From contig CAZZHH010000102.1 in assembly GCA_964653595.1 (NCBI GenBank), positions 1 through 5,492 of the forward strand: a stretch of DNA of 5,492 nucleotides, in the 5' to 3' direction. The notes under the pieces are model-generated. The model did no database searches, had not been told where the DNA came from, and saw only the letters and a list, made by a program, of their open reading frames with translations. Both the position numbers and the translations under genes were made by a program. Positions 1 to 5,440 of this stretch are shown piece by piece. Source of the DNA: JBAXTE01 sp964653595. GTDB taxonomy: Bacteria; Bacteroidota; Bacteroidia; Bacteroidales; WCHB1-69. Position 1 is the first letter of the stretch, and every line of letters starts with the position of its first letter.

Positions 1-2
1 CT

Positions 3-16
3 GTTACCGCCTGGTG
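3..16. repeat. Left outer inverted repeat (GTTACCGCC core)
   Basis: The reverse complement of 3-16 matches 5441-5454 at 12 of 14 positions, including nine consecutive bases GGCGGTAAC. With the pair 34-45/5395-5406 it forms a discontinuous inverted repeat near the two window ends. The window starts at base 1, so the element may continue to the left. Confidence 0.5.
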
Positions 17-33
17 TTCTGTCTTCCAGTCTT

Positions 34-45
34 GTAAACCATTGT
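34..45. repeat. Left inner arm of the inverted repeat, GTAAACCATTGT
   Basis: Twelve bases that are the perfect reverse complement of 5395-5406 (ACAATGGTTTAC). Together with the GGCGGTAAC arms it gives the two flanks an inverted relationship, unlike the direct relationship of the hairpin repeats. Confidence 0.5.
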
Positions 46-65
46 CAATATTGAGTTTCTCTGTC
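42..65. repeat. Left copy of a short direct repeat (TTGTCAATATT...CTGTC)
   Basis: Matches 5366-5389 in the same orientation at 21 of 24 positions, starting with TTGTCAATATT and ending with CTGTC. It overlaps the inner inverted arm, so direct and inverted repeat words are interleaved in this flank. TTGTCTGTCT at 83-92 is also repeated directly at 5427-5436. Confidence 0.5.
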
Positions 66-140
66 ATTGTCATTTTACTTTCTTGTCTGTCTGTGTCTGC
101 TTGTGCGTTTGCGTTTTTTATTTTTTTTAAGTGTCGGCAA

Positions 141-156
141 ATTTTTTAAAACAATT
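141..156. repeat. 16-nt AT-rich inverted repeat, left arm
   Basis: ATTTTTTAAAACAATT is the exact reverse complement of 5293-5308. In both flanks it follows GTCGGCAA (133-140 and 5287-5294, direct), so the AT-rich block appears inverted relative to its GTCGGC neighbour. It is partly self-palindromic, which weakens the orientation call. Confidence 0.4.
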
Positions 157-174
157 TCTCTCGGTGCGTTGGCT

Positions 175-241
175 TTGCAAGCTCTTTGACAAAGCTTTGG
201 TTGTAGCGTTGGCTCGTGGGGCTTTGGCAATGTGCTTGCAA
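175..241. repeat. Left copy of the flanking hairpin repeat, abutting the operon's last stop codon
   Basis: The core at 186-234 matches 5228-5276 in the same orientation at 45 of 49 positions. Both copies fold alike. Here the outer stem is TTGCAAGC (175-182) with GCTTGCAA (234-241), 8 bp. A 3x3 internal loop (183-185/231-233) follows, then an inner stem TTGACAAAGC (186-195) with GCTTTGGCAA (221-230), paired except for one A-G mismatch, and a 25-nt apical loop. The element ends at base 241 and the receiver gene's TAA begins at 242. It is followed by no T-tract in the operon direction, so it is not a classical terminator. Confidence 0.75.
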
Positions 242-1168
242 TTAGGTTATACTATTTTTAAATTTAATTAAGTCACTACTATAATTCCTTATCTTATTTC
301 TAATATCAATACAAAATTCATCATTGAATTCAAAAGCATAATCTCCAGAACCAACAATAATAGGTCCAATATTATCGCTTTGAGATACGTGACCTAATAA
401 ATTCCTCTTTTTTGTTATTTCAGAATAACTTGTTTTAAAAATACCATTCTTGTATTTATTAGCAATTTCATCATTAACATTTTCAAAAATAAACTGAATT
501 AAATTAAGTTTTTCGAATGCATCAAATATTACAGTATCATTCATTATTCGGTTAAGATTGCTATTTCGTTTATATTTCTCAAAGTCCTCTTTTTTTCCAT
601 TAACTTTTTTTTCAATATTTAAAAATATCTCGTTTGATAATTTTTCTTTTAAATCAAATTTGTTACTTGTTATTAATACTTGAATGATATCAAACATGAT
701 TTTGTCAATATCACTAGTCTCTGCCATAATTAGACCTCTAATATTATTTAAATCTTGAACTTTTTTGATTGTTGTGTTGACAACTAAGTCAAATTTTGGA
801 ACTATATCTTTTCTATCAGCTGTATAAACACCTTCCAATCCTAACTTATGCATACTTTCTCTTACCTTTTCAACTGCACTAGAATAAAATAAAATATCAG
901 TTAATATAGGCTTTACTTTTATCCCTCTAATAAATTCAATTATATGGTCGCCAGATTCTGCATTTTTTAATGTATAGTCGATTAATAACAAGTCATAATC
1001 CTTTAACCCATTTAATTCAAATTCATCTTTAACTTGTTTGAGGTTCTCGACCCTCTTACATATTAAATTGAATCCTAATTCGTCTAGTGTGTCAGTAAAT
1101 AATTCTTTGGTAGTTTCATACCAAGACTTTTCATCTTCAACCCAAAGTATACTGTAATTAATTCTCAT
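242..1168 (-). CDS. Receiver-domain protein with a putative C-terminal HEPN ribonuclease domain
   Basis: A 308-aa protein in two halves. Residues 1 to about 135 form a response-regulator receiver domain: acidic pocket VEDE (10-13, E11/D12), phosphoacceptor Asp64 in LLLIDYTL (61-67 region), the SGD turn (72-74), and the switch Ser96/Ser97 in ILFYSSA. The usual beta-5 Lys-Pro pair is not obvious; R119/K120 lie nearby. Residues from about 150 to the end are predicted mostly helical and have no DNA-binding HTH. Near the end is KKRNLLGHV with R255-N256-x3-H260, matching the Rx4-6H signature, with the polar residue after Arg, of HEPN nucleases. HEPN domains are RNA-cutting effectors in many toxin and abortive-infection systems. 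The start overlaps the ATPase stop as ATGA, and the stop codon directly abuts a flanking repeat. Probable role: output protein gated by phosphorylation from the upstream kinase-like protein. The receiver call is strong; HEPN rests on one motif and helical context. Confidence 0.9.
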   Translation of the reverse strand: MRINYSILWVEDEKSWYETTKELFTDTLDELGFNLICKRVENLKQVKDEFELNGLKDYDLLLIDYTLKNAESGDHIIEFIRGIKVKPILTDILFYSSAVEKVRESMHKLGLEGVYTADRKDIVPKFDLVVNTTIKKVQDLNNIRGLIMAETSDIDKIMFDIIQVLITSNKFDLKEKLSNEIFLNIEKKVNGKKEDFEKYKRNSNLNRIMNDTVIFDAFEKLNLIQFIFENVNDEIANKYKNGIFKTSYSEITKKRNLLGHVSQSDNIGPIIVGSGDYAFEFNDEFCIDIRNKIRNYSSDLIKFKNSIT

Positions 1169-3696
1169 GGTAGAATTTTTAAAATTAGTTCAAAACCTTT
1201 TTTATAATTTGGATTGTACTCAATTGTACCTCCAATATCATTTTCAATGATTCTTTTTACATGGGTTAAACCAAGACCAGAACCTTTCGTTGTTGTCACT
1301 CCTTCTTCAAAAATTAATTTCCAATCCTGAATTTTGTCTGAGAGAGTCTCACCAATATCTCTAATATTTATTTGCAGGCAATCTTCAATTATTTTAAATT
1401 CAAAAATTACTTTACTTGCATATTTCTTTCGTGAATTGCTTAATATATTGTCAATAACTACTGTCAATTCAATTGGCTGGAATTTTTTAATAAAAACAGT
1501 ATCTTCATGAATAAATTCAACATCTAATTTATTAACTACTTGATAAATATTTTTTATATATTTAGAAATAAAAGAAACTATATTTTCTGTTGACTCCAAT
1601 GATGCCTGCAAATAATTTGATTTAGTTGTAAACCTAGTTATTGTAGAAATTTTTTCATTTGCTAAACTTATTCCTTGTATAAAATCTAAAACCTCTTTTT
1701 TTGATATGCTTTCATTTTTATCAATTTTTCTTTTTAAAAGGAGTATTTTTTTTGAAATGTCATCAGAATAAACACCAATAATATGATTAGAATCTCGTAA
1801 GTCCTTATATTCAATAGACTCAGAAGCTTTATATCTTGTTATTTGCTCTTTTCTTATTGCTGCTTCGCTCTCGGCTTTCTTCCTAGCAAGTTCTTCTTTT
1901 TCTCTTTTTTCTGTTTCCTCTTTAGCTTTTTGTAATGCTTTTAATTTTTCATTTTCCGCTTTTAATGCTTCTAACTCTGCTTTTCTTCTTTTTTCTTCTT
2001 CTTCCTTTTGCCTTCTTTCGGCTTCAATTCTTTTTCTTTCTTCTTCTTTGGCTTTTAATTCTGCTTCAATTCTTTTTCTTTCTTCTTCTTTAGCCCTGAT
2101 TTCTGCTTCTTCCTTTTCTTTAATAATTCTATTTAAGTTCTCTTCAGTTAATTTTACTTGGTTAATTAAATACTCATCTTTCGTTTTTTCAGCAATCTTT
2201 TCAAGTTCTGCAATAAACTTTGGTTGAACAATATCGAGTTGTTCATTGACGAAATCTACAAGTTCTTTGTTGTAATCAATTATATTAATCTCATTATCAT
2301 CAGATAAAGACTTAATTAGGTTTACAAAATCAATTTTACTTCCAAGACTTCCCTTAATATCCTCATAATTATCTTTATCCTTATCATTCTTTAAACTATT
2401 TCTTTGTTGTTCTGCGATATCCTCATCTATAAAATAGTTTTTCCGTTTAAACCCCTCTCCCCACAATACACCAGCGACATATCTTTCCAACCGTTTTAAC
2501 GCTTTTTCATAAAATAATTCAAAAAGAATTACCTTCCCTCTTGTTTCAACTAGTCCACCATCTCTACTAGAAACCTCCTTAAACTCATTAAACTCTTCGG
2601 TAGTCAAATCAACTTTACCAAAAAGATCACGTGTCCCGAGAAATCTATTATAACCTTGTTGCTTCCTTCTATCAATTTCCCAACTATCATCACCAACGTC
2701 ACCATAAGGTTGAACCCGAAAACCGTTTTTGAATAAAAAAACATTTCCATAATTAACGGGTTCAATATCCATTATTTTACCAAAATTTATTTTTGCACTT
2801 CTGTTCAAAAAGTATAAACTAATATTTAAATCAGAAATAACATTCATGTATTTGTTAGATTCCTCAATATGATATATTAAAACGTCTCTATCTATTAATT
2901 TAGTAGTAATTCTATCTTTTTGAATTATAACGTTAACTTGCGTTGTTTTTATGTCGAGAACATATAAAATGCTATTTGAGATAATACCGTTTATTCTTTG
3001 AGAAGGAGGTAAATTGCTATCTCGCTCTTTGAACTTTTCAGCAATAATTTCAATTTTGAATTCATTATCCTTTGAAAAAGGATTAATCAATTTTTCTAAA
3101 GATCTTCTTAATTGAATCAATTTATCTTCTGACCATGTTGAATTAAGATTTGATATTTTTAATATAGTACCATGATAATCTCTGGTATTAAAGTAGTTAA
3201 TTACATTATCTATTTCTTCAATTGGGATTTTGATGTCTCCAAAACTTTGTTTTGCATTAACTTCAAATTCCTTCCAATCAACATCTAATTTAAATGTTTT
3301 GCTAGTATTGATATATGATGTAATTAACTCTAAGTTATTGCCCAACCTATCACATGAAAACCTTCCAACACCCTTAGCCCCCGCATAGTAACGGCGAGAT
3401 TTTAAGTTATTTAAATGTGACTGTCGTTTAACATCAGAATCCTCAGAACCATCTTTTTTTGCTGAATAAGCAACAGCAAACCATTTTTCTTTTAAATCAT
3501 TTTTAGACATTCCTTTTCCATTGTCCGAAATAACTATTTCATTTTCATTAAATGTTAAAAGGACATGATTTGCATATGCATCATAAGAATTTTTAACTAA
3601 TTCATATATCGCAATAAAATCATCAGTGATTAAATCACGACCTATGATATTCTTCATACCAGTTTTTACATCAAAAGAAATATACTCTTTAGTCAT
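1165..3696 (-). CDS. Dual GHKL ATPase: MORC-like N-terminus, coiled coil, histidine-kinase-like C-terminus
   Basis: An 843-aa soluble protein with no signal peptide or membrane segment. The N-terminal GHKL ATPase has an N-box ELVKNSYDA (32-40, E32 and N36), DNGKGM (58-63) and the glycine lid GAKGVGRFS (106-114). The segment to about 415, including FKNGFRVQPYGD (322-333) and DRRKQQGYNRFLGTRDLFG (342-360), resembles the S5-like half of MORC/paraMORC ATPases. About 495-620 is a Glu/Lys/Arg-rich coiled coil. After it, His638 in DSNHIIG sits where a histidine-kinase phosphoacceptor helix would be. A second GHKL domain follows: DNILSNSRKKY (749-759, N754), DIG (780-782) and TTKGSGLGL (802-810). Prokaryotic MORC-like ATPases are known to cluster with restriction-modification genes. 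Here one end may sense or remodel DNA and the other may phosphorylate the receiver protein encoded next. The gene overlaps its neighbours by 8 and 4 nt. Domain calls are strong; kinase activity and DNA sensing are inferred. Confidence 0.92.
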   Translation of the reverse strand: MTKEYISFDVKTGMKNIIGRDLITDDFIAIYELVKNSYDAYANHVLLTFNENEIVISDNGKGMSKNDLKEKWFAVAYSAKKDGSEDSDVKRQSHLNNLKSRRYYAGAKGVGRFSCDRLGNNLELITSYINTSKTFKLDVDWKEFEVNAKQSFGDIKIPIEEIDNVINYFNTRDYHGTILKISNLNSTWSEDKLIQLRRSLEKLINPFSKDNEFKIEIIAEKFKERDSNLPPSQRINGIISNSILYVLDIKTTQVNVIIQKDRITTKLIDRDVLIYHIEESNKYMNVISDLNISLYFLNRSAKINFGKIMDIEPVNYGNVFLFKNGFRVQPYGDVGDDSWEIDRRKQQGYNRFLGTRDLFGKVDLTTEEFNEFKEVSSRDGGLVETRGKVILFELFYEKALKRLERYVAGVLWGEGFKRKNYFIDEDIAEQQRNSLKNDKDKDNYEDIKGSLGSKIDFVNLIKSLSDDNEINIIDYNKELVDFVNEQLDIVQPKFIAELEKIAEKTKDEYLINQVKLTEENLNRIIKEKEEAEIRAKEEERKRIEAELKAKEEERKRIEAERRQKEEEEKRRKAELEALKAENEKLKALQKAKEETEKREKEELARKKAESEAAIRKEQITRYKASESIEYKDLRDSNHIIGVYSDDISKKILLLKRKIDKNESISKKEVLDFIQGISLANEKISTITRFTTKSNYLQASLESTENIVSFISKYIKNIYQVVNKLDVEFIHEDTVFIKKFQPIELTVVIDNILSNSRKKYASKVIFEFKIIEDCLQINIRDIGETLSDKIQDWKLIFEEGVTTTKGSGLGLTHVKRIIENDIGGTIEYNPNYKKGFELILKILP
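2011..2094 (-). repeat. 42-bp tandem duplication inside the coiled coil of the ATPase gene
   Basis: The segment encodes two consecutive 14-residue units, AKEEERKRIEAELK (535-548) and AKEEERKRIEAERR (549-562), with nearly identical DNA. The unit length keeps the reading frame and equals two heptads, so copy number could change without breaking the coiled coil. Confidence 0.7.
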
Positions 3697-4909
3697 GATT
3701 AATTAATTGCTTTAAAACTAAACCTGCTTGTTCCCCAAAAAGTGGTGGGATAGCATTCCCGATTTGTGAATACCTTGGAACTTCTTGTGTTCTACGTTTA
3801 CCACCTGTTGTATACTTACCTTGGAATTGATACCAATCAGGAAAAGATTGAATTCGTGCATATTCTCTAACAGTCAAAATTCTTGGCTCAGAATAATGGA
3901 TATAATCATCTGGCAGAGTCGTTATAGTTGGACTTTTATCGTTTTTATCTAAAGGAATAATTGTATGCTTTTTTATGTTAAAATGTTCTCTTGTTTTCGT
4001 ATCAATATCTTTGTTTTTTCTGCAAGTATTTAGAATTACTTCGAATTTCTCAATAATGTCTGCTCTATGTTTTGGGAAACGATGGCTATCAGCAATATCA
4101 CATTCTATCTCTTTCCTCATTAAAGTTTGATAAGAACTTTTTATAGAAGAATAAATACCTGCTTGGAAACCTTTTGTGTCTGGTGATTCTTTTAAACCAT
4201 TAGCTTTTAGCAAATCAGAAATTGCTTCATTAAGGTTTGTATCAACTTTCAAGTTTTTGTCTGAAAGAAATGAATGTCTGTTTTCTTTTATCGTAGAAAA
4301 AAATGTTTCTGCTAATACTTTTGAGGCATTTGTTAAATCCTTTCTCACACCAACGAGGATAAATCTTGTTCTTTTTTGCGGAATACCATAGTCACCAAAA
4401 TTTACTAATTCACCTTTTACAAAATAGCCTGCTCTATTAAGTGCGTTTTCAACATAAGACGAGTATTCTTTTCCCTTCTCTTTATTCTTTTTGAACTCCA
4501 TCGTAAATCCTTTAACATTTTCAAAAAATAAAATTTTTGGCTTTATGATTTTAATGAAGTTAATATATGATTTTATTAAGTTGTTTCTTTGATCGTTTTC
4601 ATTTCTTCTGCCTGCCATTGAAAATCCTTGACAAGGTGGTCCTCCAGCCACAAGATCAACTTTGTTTTTCAACTTTTCAAGATTGTCTTTATATAGTTTA
4701 ATAGCATTATCAATTTCAATATTTTCCTTTGGTAGCCAGGATGGCCAATTGAAATGATTTTTATTATCAATCAGATTATGTTTTAACGTCTTAAATGCAT
4801 CTGGACTTTTTTCAATAGCAAATAAACCTTTCCAACCTGCATTGTGAAGTCCTAAAGAAAGTCCTCCGCAGCCAGCAAACAAGTCTATGTATGTAGGTTG
4901 GTTTTCCAT
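3689..4909 (-). CDS. C5-cytosine DNA methyltransferase (Dcm/type II family)
   Basis: A 406-aa enzyme predicted to transfer a methyl group from S-adenosylmethionine to carbon 5 of cytosine in a specific DNA sequence. The family motifs appear in order: motif I DLFAGCGG (residues 9-16, AdoMet binding), motif IV GGPPCQGFS (89-97) with catalytic Cys93, motif VI ENV (130-132), motif VIII QKRTRFILVG (178-187), motif IX around RILTVREYARIQSFP (343-357) and motif X GNAIPP (384-389). The target-recognition region lies between motifs VIII and IX (about 190-340); its specificity cannot be read from sequence. The length is normal for a solitary or type II enzyme and nothing is missing. The start overlaps the HTH stop by 1 nt, and the last 8 nt overlap the start of the ATPase gene. 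With no endonuclease beside it, it may be a self-marking enzyme for the ATPase/receiver pair rather than half of a classical R-M system. Confidence 0.96.
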   Translation of the reverse strand: MENQPTYIDLFAGCGGLSLGLHNAGWKGLFAIEKSPDAFKTLKHNLIDNKNHFNWPSWLPKENIEIDNAIKLYKDNLEKLKNKVDLVAGGPPCQGFSMAGRRNENDQRNNLIKSYINFIKIIKPKILFFENVKGFTMEFKKNKEKGKEYSSYVENALNRAGYFVKGELVNFGDYGIPQKRTRFILVGVRKDLTNASKVLAETFFSTIKENRHSFLSDKNLKVDTNLNEAISDLLKANGLKESPDTKGFQAGIYSSIKSSYQTLMRKEIECDIADSHRFPKHRADIIEKFEVILNTCRKNKDIDTKTREHFNIKKHTIIPLDKNDKSPTITTLPDDYIHYSEPRILTVREYARIQSFPDWYQFQGKYTTGGKRRTQEVPRYSQIGNAIPPLFGEQAGLVLKQLINHD

Positions 4910-5130
4910 TACTTTATTTTCTTTAGTTTAATGTGTTCACAAACTTTGTTTAGAATTTCACTCGGGGGAACATCAATTGCCAAAGCAATTAAATATAGTT
5001 CGTCAACCCTTAACCTTGTAGATTCATTTCTAGATAATTCCGTCAAACGTGAAGAACTAATACCCGTTTTTCTCGAGACATCAGCTTTCTTAATAGATTT
5101 CTTTGATAAAAATTCACCCAAAACTGTCAT
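4909..5130 (-). CDS. Small Cro/CI-family helix-turn-helix regulator, first gene of the operon
   Basis: A 73-aa protein that is almost entirely one XRE (Cro/CI) DNA-binding domain. The HTH lies at about residues 14-35 (KKADVSRKTGISSSRLTELS), with a recognition helix around SSSRLTELSRN (25-35). It is followed by LRVDELYLIALAIDVPPSEIL (40-60, described by position), the usual closing helices of XRE domains. No ligand or protease domain is present. The chosen ATG (5130-5128) leaves a full domain and follows a plausible promoter by about 20 nt. Its TAA shares one base with the ATG of the methyltransferase (TAATG), so the two are probably translationally coupled. By position it resembles the controller (C) proteins and small XRE regulators of restriction-modification loci, and it probably autoregulates the operon through a palindrome just upstream. 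The domain call is firm; the regulatory role is inferred. Confidence 0.9.
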   Translation of the reverse strand: MTVLGEFLSKKSIKKADVSRKTGISSSRLTELSRNESTRLRVDELYLIALAIDVPPSEILNKVCEHIKLKKIK

Positions 5131-5150
5131 AATGTAACTGCTTTATTTAG

Positions 5151-5158
5151 CAAAAATA
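5151..5158 (-). promoter_or_regulatory. Candidate -7 box (TATTTTTG) of the operon promoter
   Basis: Read on the minus strand, TATTTTTG matches the Bacteroidota -7 consensus TAnnTTTG exactly. It lies 20 nt before the ATG of the HTH gene, giving a leader of about 15 nt. I see no good TTTG/TTG -33 element at the expected distance, so the promoter may be weak or need an activator. It is the only candidate found for the four overlapping genes. Confidence 0.5.
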
Positions 5159-5169
5159 AACAATTGTTT
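5158..5169. promoter_or_regulatory. 12-bp perfect palindrome AAACAATTGTTT, candidate operator
   Basis: AAACAATTGTTT is a perfect inverted repeat directly upstream of, and touching, the candidate -7 box. A dimeric XRE protein bound here would cover the -7/-33 spacer. It is therefore a reasonable autoregulatory operator for the adjacent 73-aa HTH protein. In AT-rich DNA such palindromes also arise by chance, so confidence is modest. Confidence 0.4.
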
Positions 5170-5192
5170 TGAATTTCTAAATAAATTTTCAG

Positions 5193-5211
5193 AATCTCTA
5201 AATGTGAGATT
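5193..5211. promoter_or_regulatory. Inverted repeat AATCTC-N7-GAGATT upstream of the promoter
   Basis: Six-base arms AATCTC (5193-5198) and GAGATT (5206-5211) are separated by 7 nt, about 35-55 bp upstream of the -7 box. The geometry fits a second binding site for a dimeric regulator, but it could be chance. It lies between the promoter and the right-hand hairpin repeat and is not part of that repeat. Confidence 0.25.
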
Positions 5212-5217
5212 GGAAAA

Positions 5218-5282
5218 ATTGCACTCATTGACAAAGCTTTGGTTTCAGCGTTGACTTGTGGGGCTTTGGCAATGTGTGCAAT
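5218..5282. repeat. Right copy of the flanking hairpin repeat, upstream of the operon promoter
   Basis: Direct-orientation partner of the element at 175-241. The inner stem TTGACAAAGC (5228-5237) with GCTTTGGCAA (5263-5272) and the 25-nt apical-loop length are identical in layout. The outer stem is ATTGCAC (5218-5224) with GTGCAAT (5276-5282), separated from the inner stem by a 3x3 internal loop. Compared with the left copy, two bases are missing from each arm and pairing is kept. It sits about 60 bp upstream of the candidate -7 box, so promoter and operon lie wholly between the two copies. Confidence 0.75.
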
Positions 5283-5292
5283 GTGGGTCGGC

Positions 5293-5308
5293 AATTGTTT
5301 TAAAAAAT
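5293..5308. repeat. 16-nt AT-rich inverted repeat, right arm
   Basis: AATTGTTTTAAAAAAT, exact reverse complement of 141-156. The preceding GTCGGC word recurs at 5287-5292, 5339-5344 and 5351-5356 in this flank and at 133-138 on the left, a marker of this repeat family. Confidence 0.4.
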
Positions 5309-5365
5309 GTGCGGTGGGCAAAAAATAAAAAACATCGGGTCGGCTTGAGTGTCGGCTTTCTGGTC

Positions 5366-5389
5366 TTGTCAATATTTCGTTTTTCTGTC
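5366..5389. repeat. Right copy of the short direct repeat
   Basis: Same-orientation partner of 42-65 (21 of 24 positions). It lies outside the right hairpin repeat, just as the left copy lies outside the left hairpin repeat. Confidence 0.5.
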
Positions 5390-5394
5390 CTTTC

Positions 5395-5406
5395 ACAATG
5401 GTTTAC
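5395..5406. repeat. Right inner arm of the inverted repeat, ACAATGGTTTAC
   Basis: Perfect 12-base inverted partner of 34-45. It lies between the direct repeat at 5366-5389 and the pyrimidine-rich stretch leading to the GGCGGTAAC arm. Confidence 0.5.
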
Positions 5407-5440
5407 TTTTCAATTTTTTTCTGTCGTTGTCTGTCTCCTA

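Larger units (their letters stand above)
1..241. other. Left non-coding flank (downstream of the operon)
   Basis: No supportable gene is visible. The plus strand is rich in G and T with few long C runs. The flank is built from repeat words: the outer inverted arms (3-16, 34-45), a direct repeat (42-65), TGTC/TCTG-rich sequence (about 61-105), GTCGGC plus an AT-rich block (131-156) and the hairpin repeat (175-241). No terminator with a T-tract in the operon direction is seen. Confidence 0.6.

Noticed and set aside
60..105. TGTC/TCTG-rich stretch as a microsatellite phase-variation tract
   Set aside because: The units are irregular, no copy array is longer than about three, and no gene starts nearby to be switched.
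175..241. Hairpin as rho-independent terminator of the operon
   Set aside because: In the operon direction the stem is not followed by a T-run, the loop is large (25 nt), and the same structure stands upstream of the promoter on the other side.
242..3696. The ATPase/receiver pair as the Detocs two-component defence system
   Set aside because: The output domain is not a purine nucleoside phosphorylase, the kinase-like protein has an extra MORC-like ATPase, and a methyltransferase is part of the operon.
4176..4391. Plus-strand 71-codon open frame
   Set aside because: It lies wholly within the methyltransferase gene on the opposite strand, and its product has no recognisable domain.
4898..5137. 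Plus-strand 79-codon open frame
   Set aside because: It is the antisense shadow of the HTH gene, whose own protein is a clear XRE domain.
175..5282. Hairpin repeats as genuine integron attC sites
   Set aside because: The folded form and cassette layout are similar, but I cannot place the conserved RYYYAAC/GTTRRRY core boxes at the stem bases and no integrase is present. Kept only as an analogy.
5127..5396. Minus-strand 89-codon open frame ending in an ATGA overlap with the HTH start
   Set aside because: The overlap is suggestive, but the frame runs through the hairpin repeat, the promoter and the palindromes. Its product looks like no protein and it is best explained by repeat sequence.
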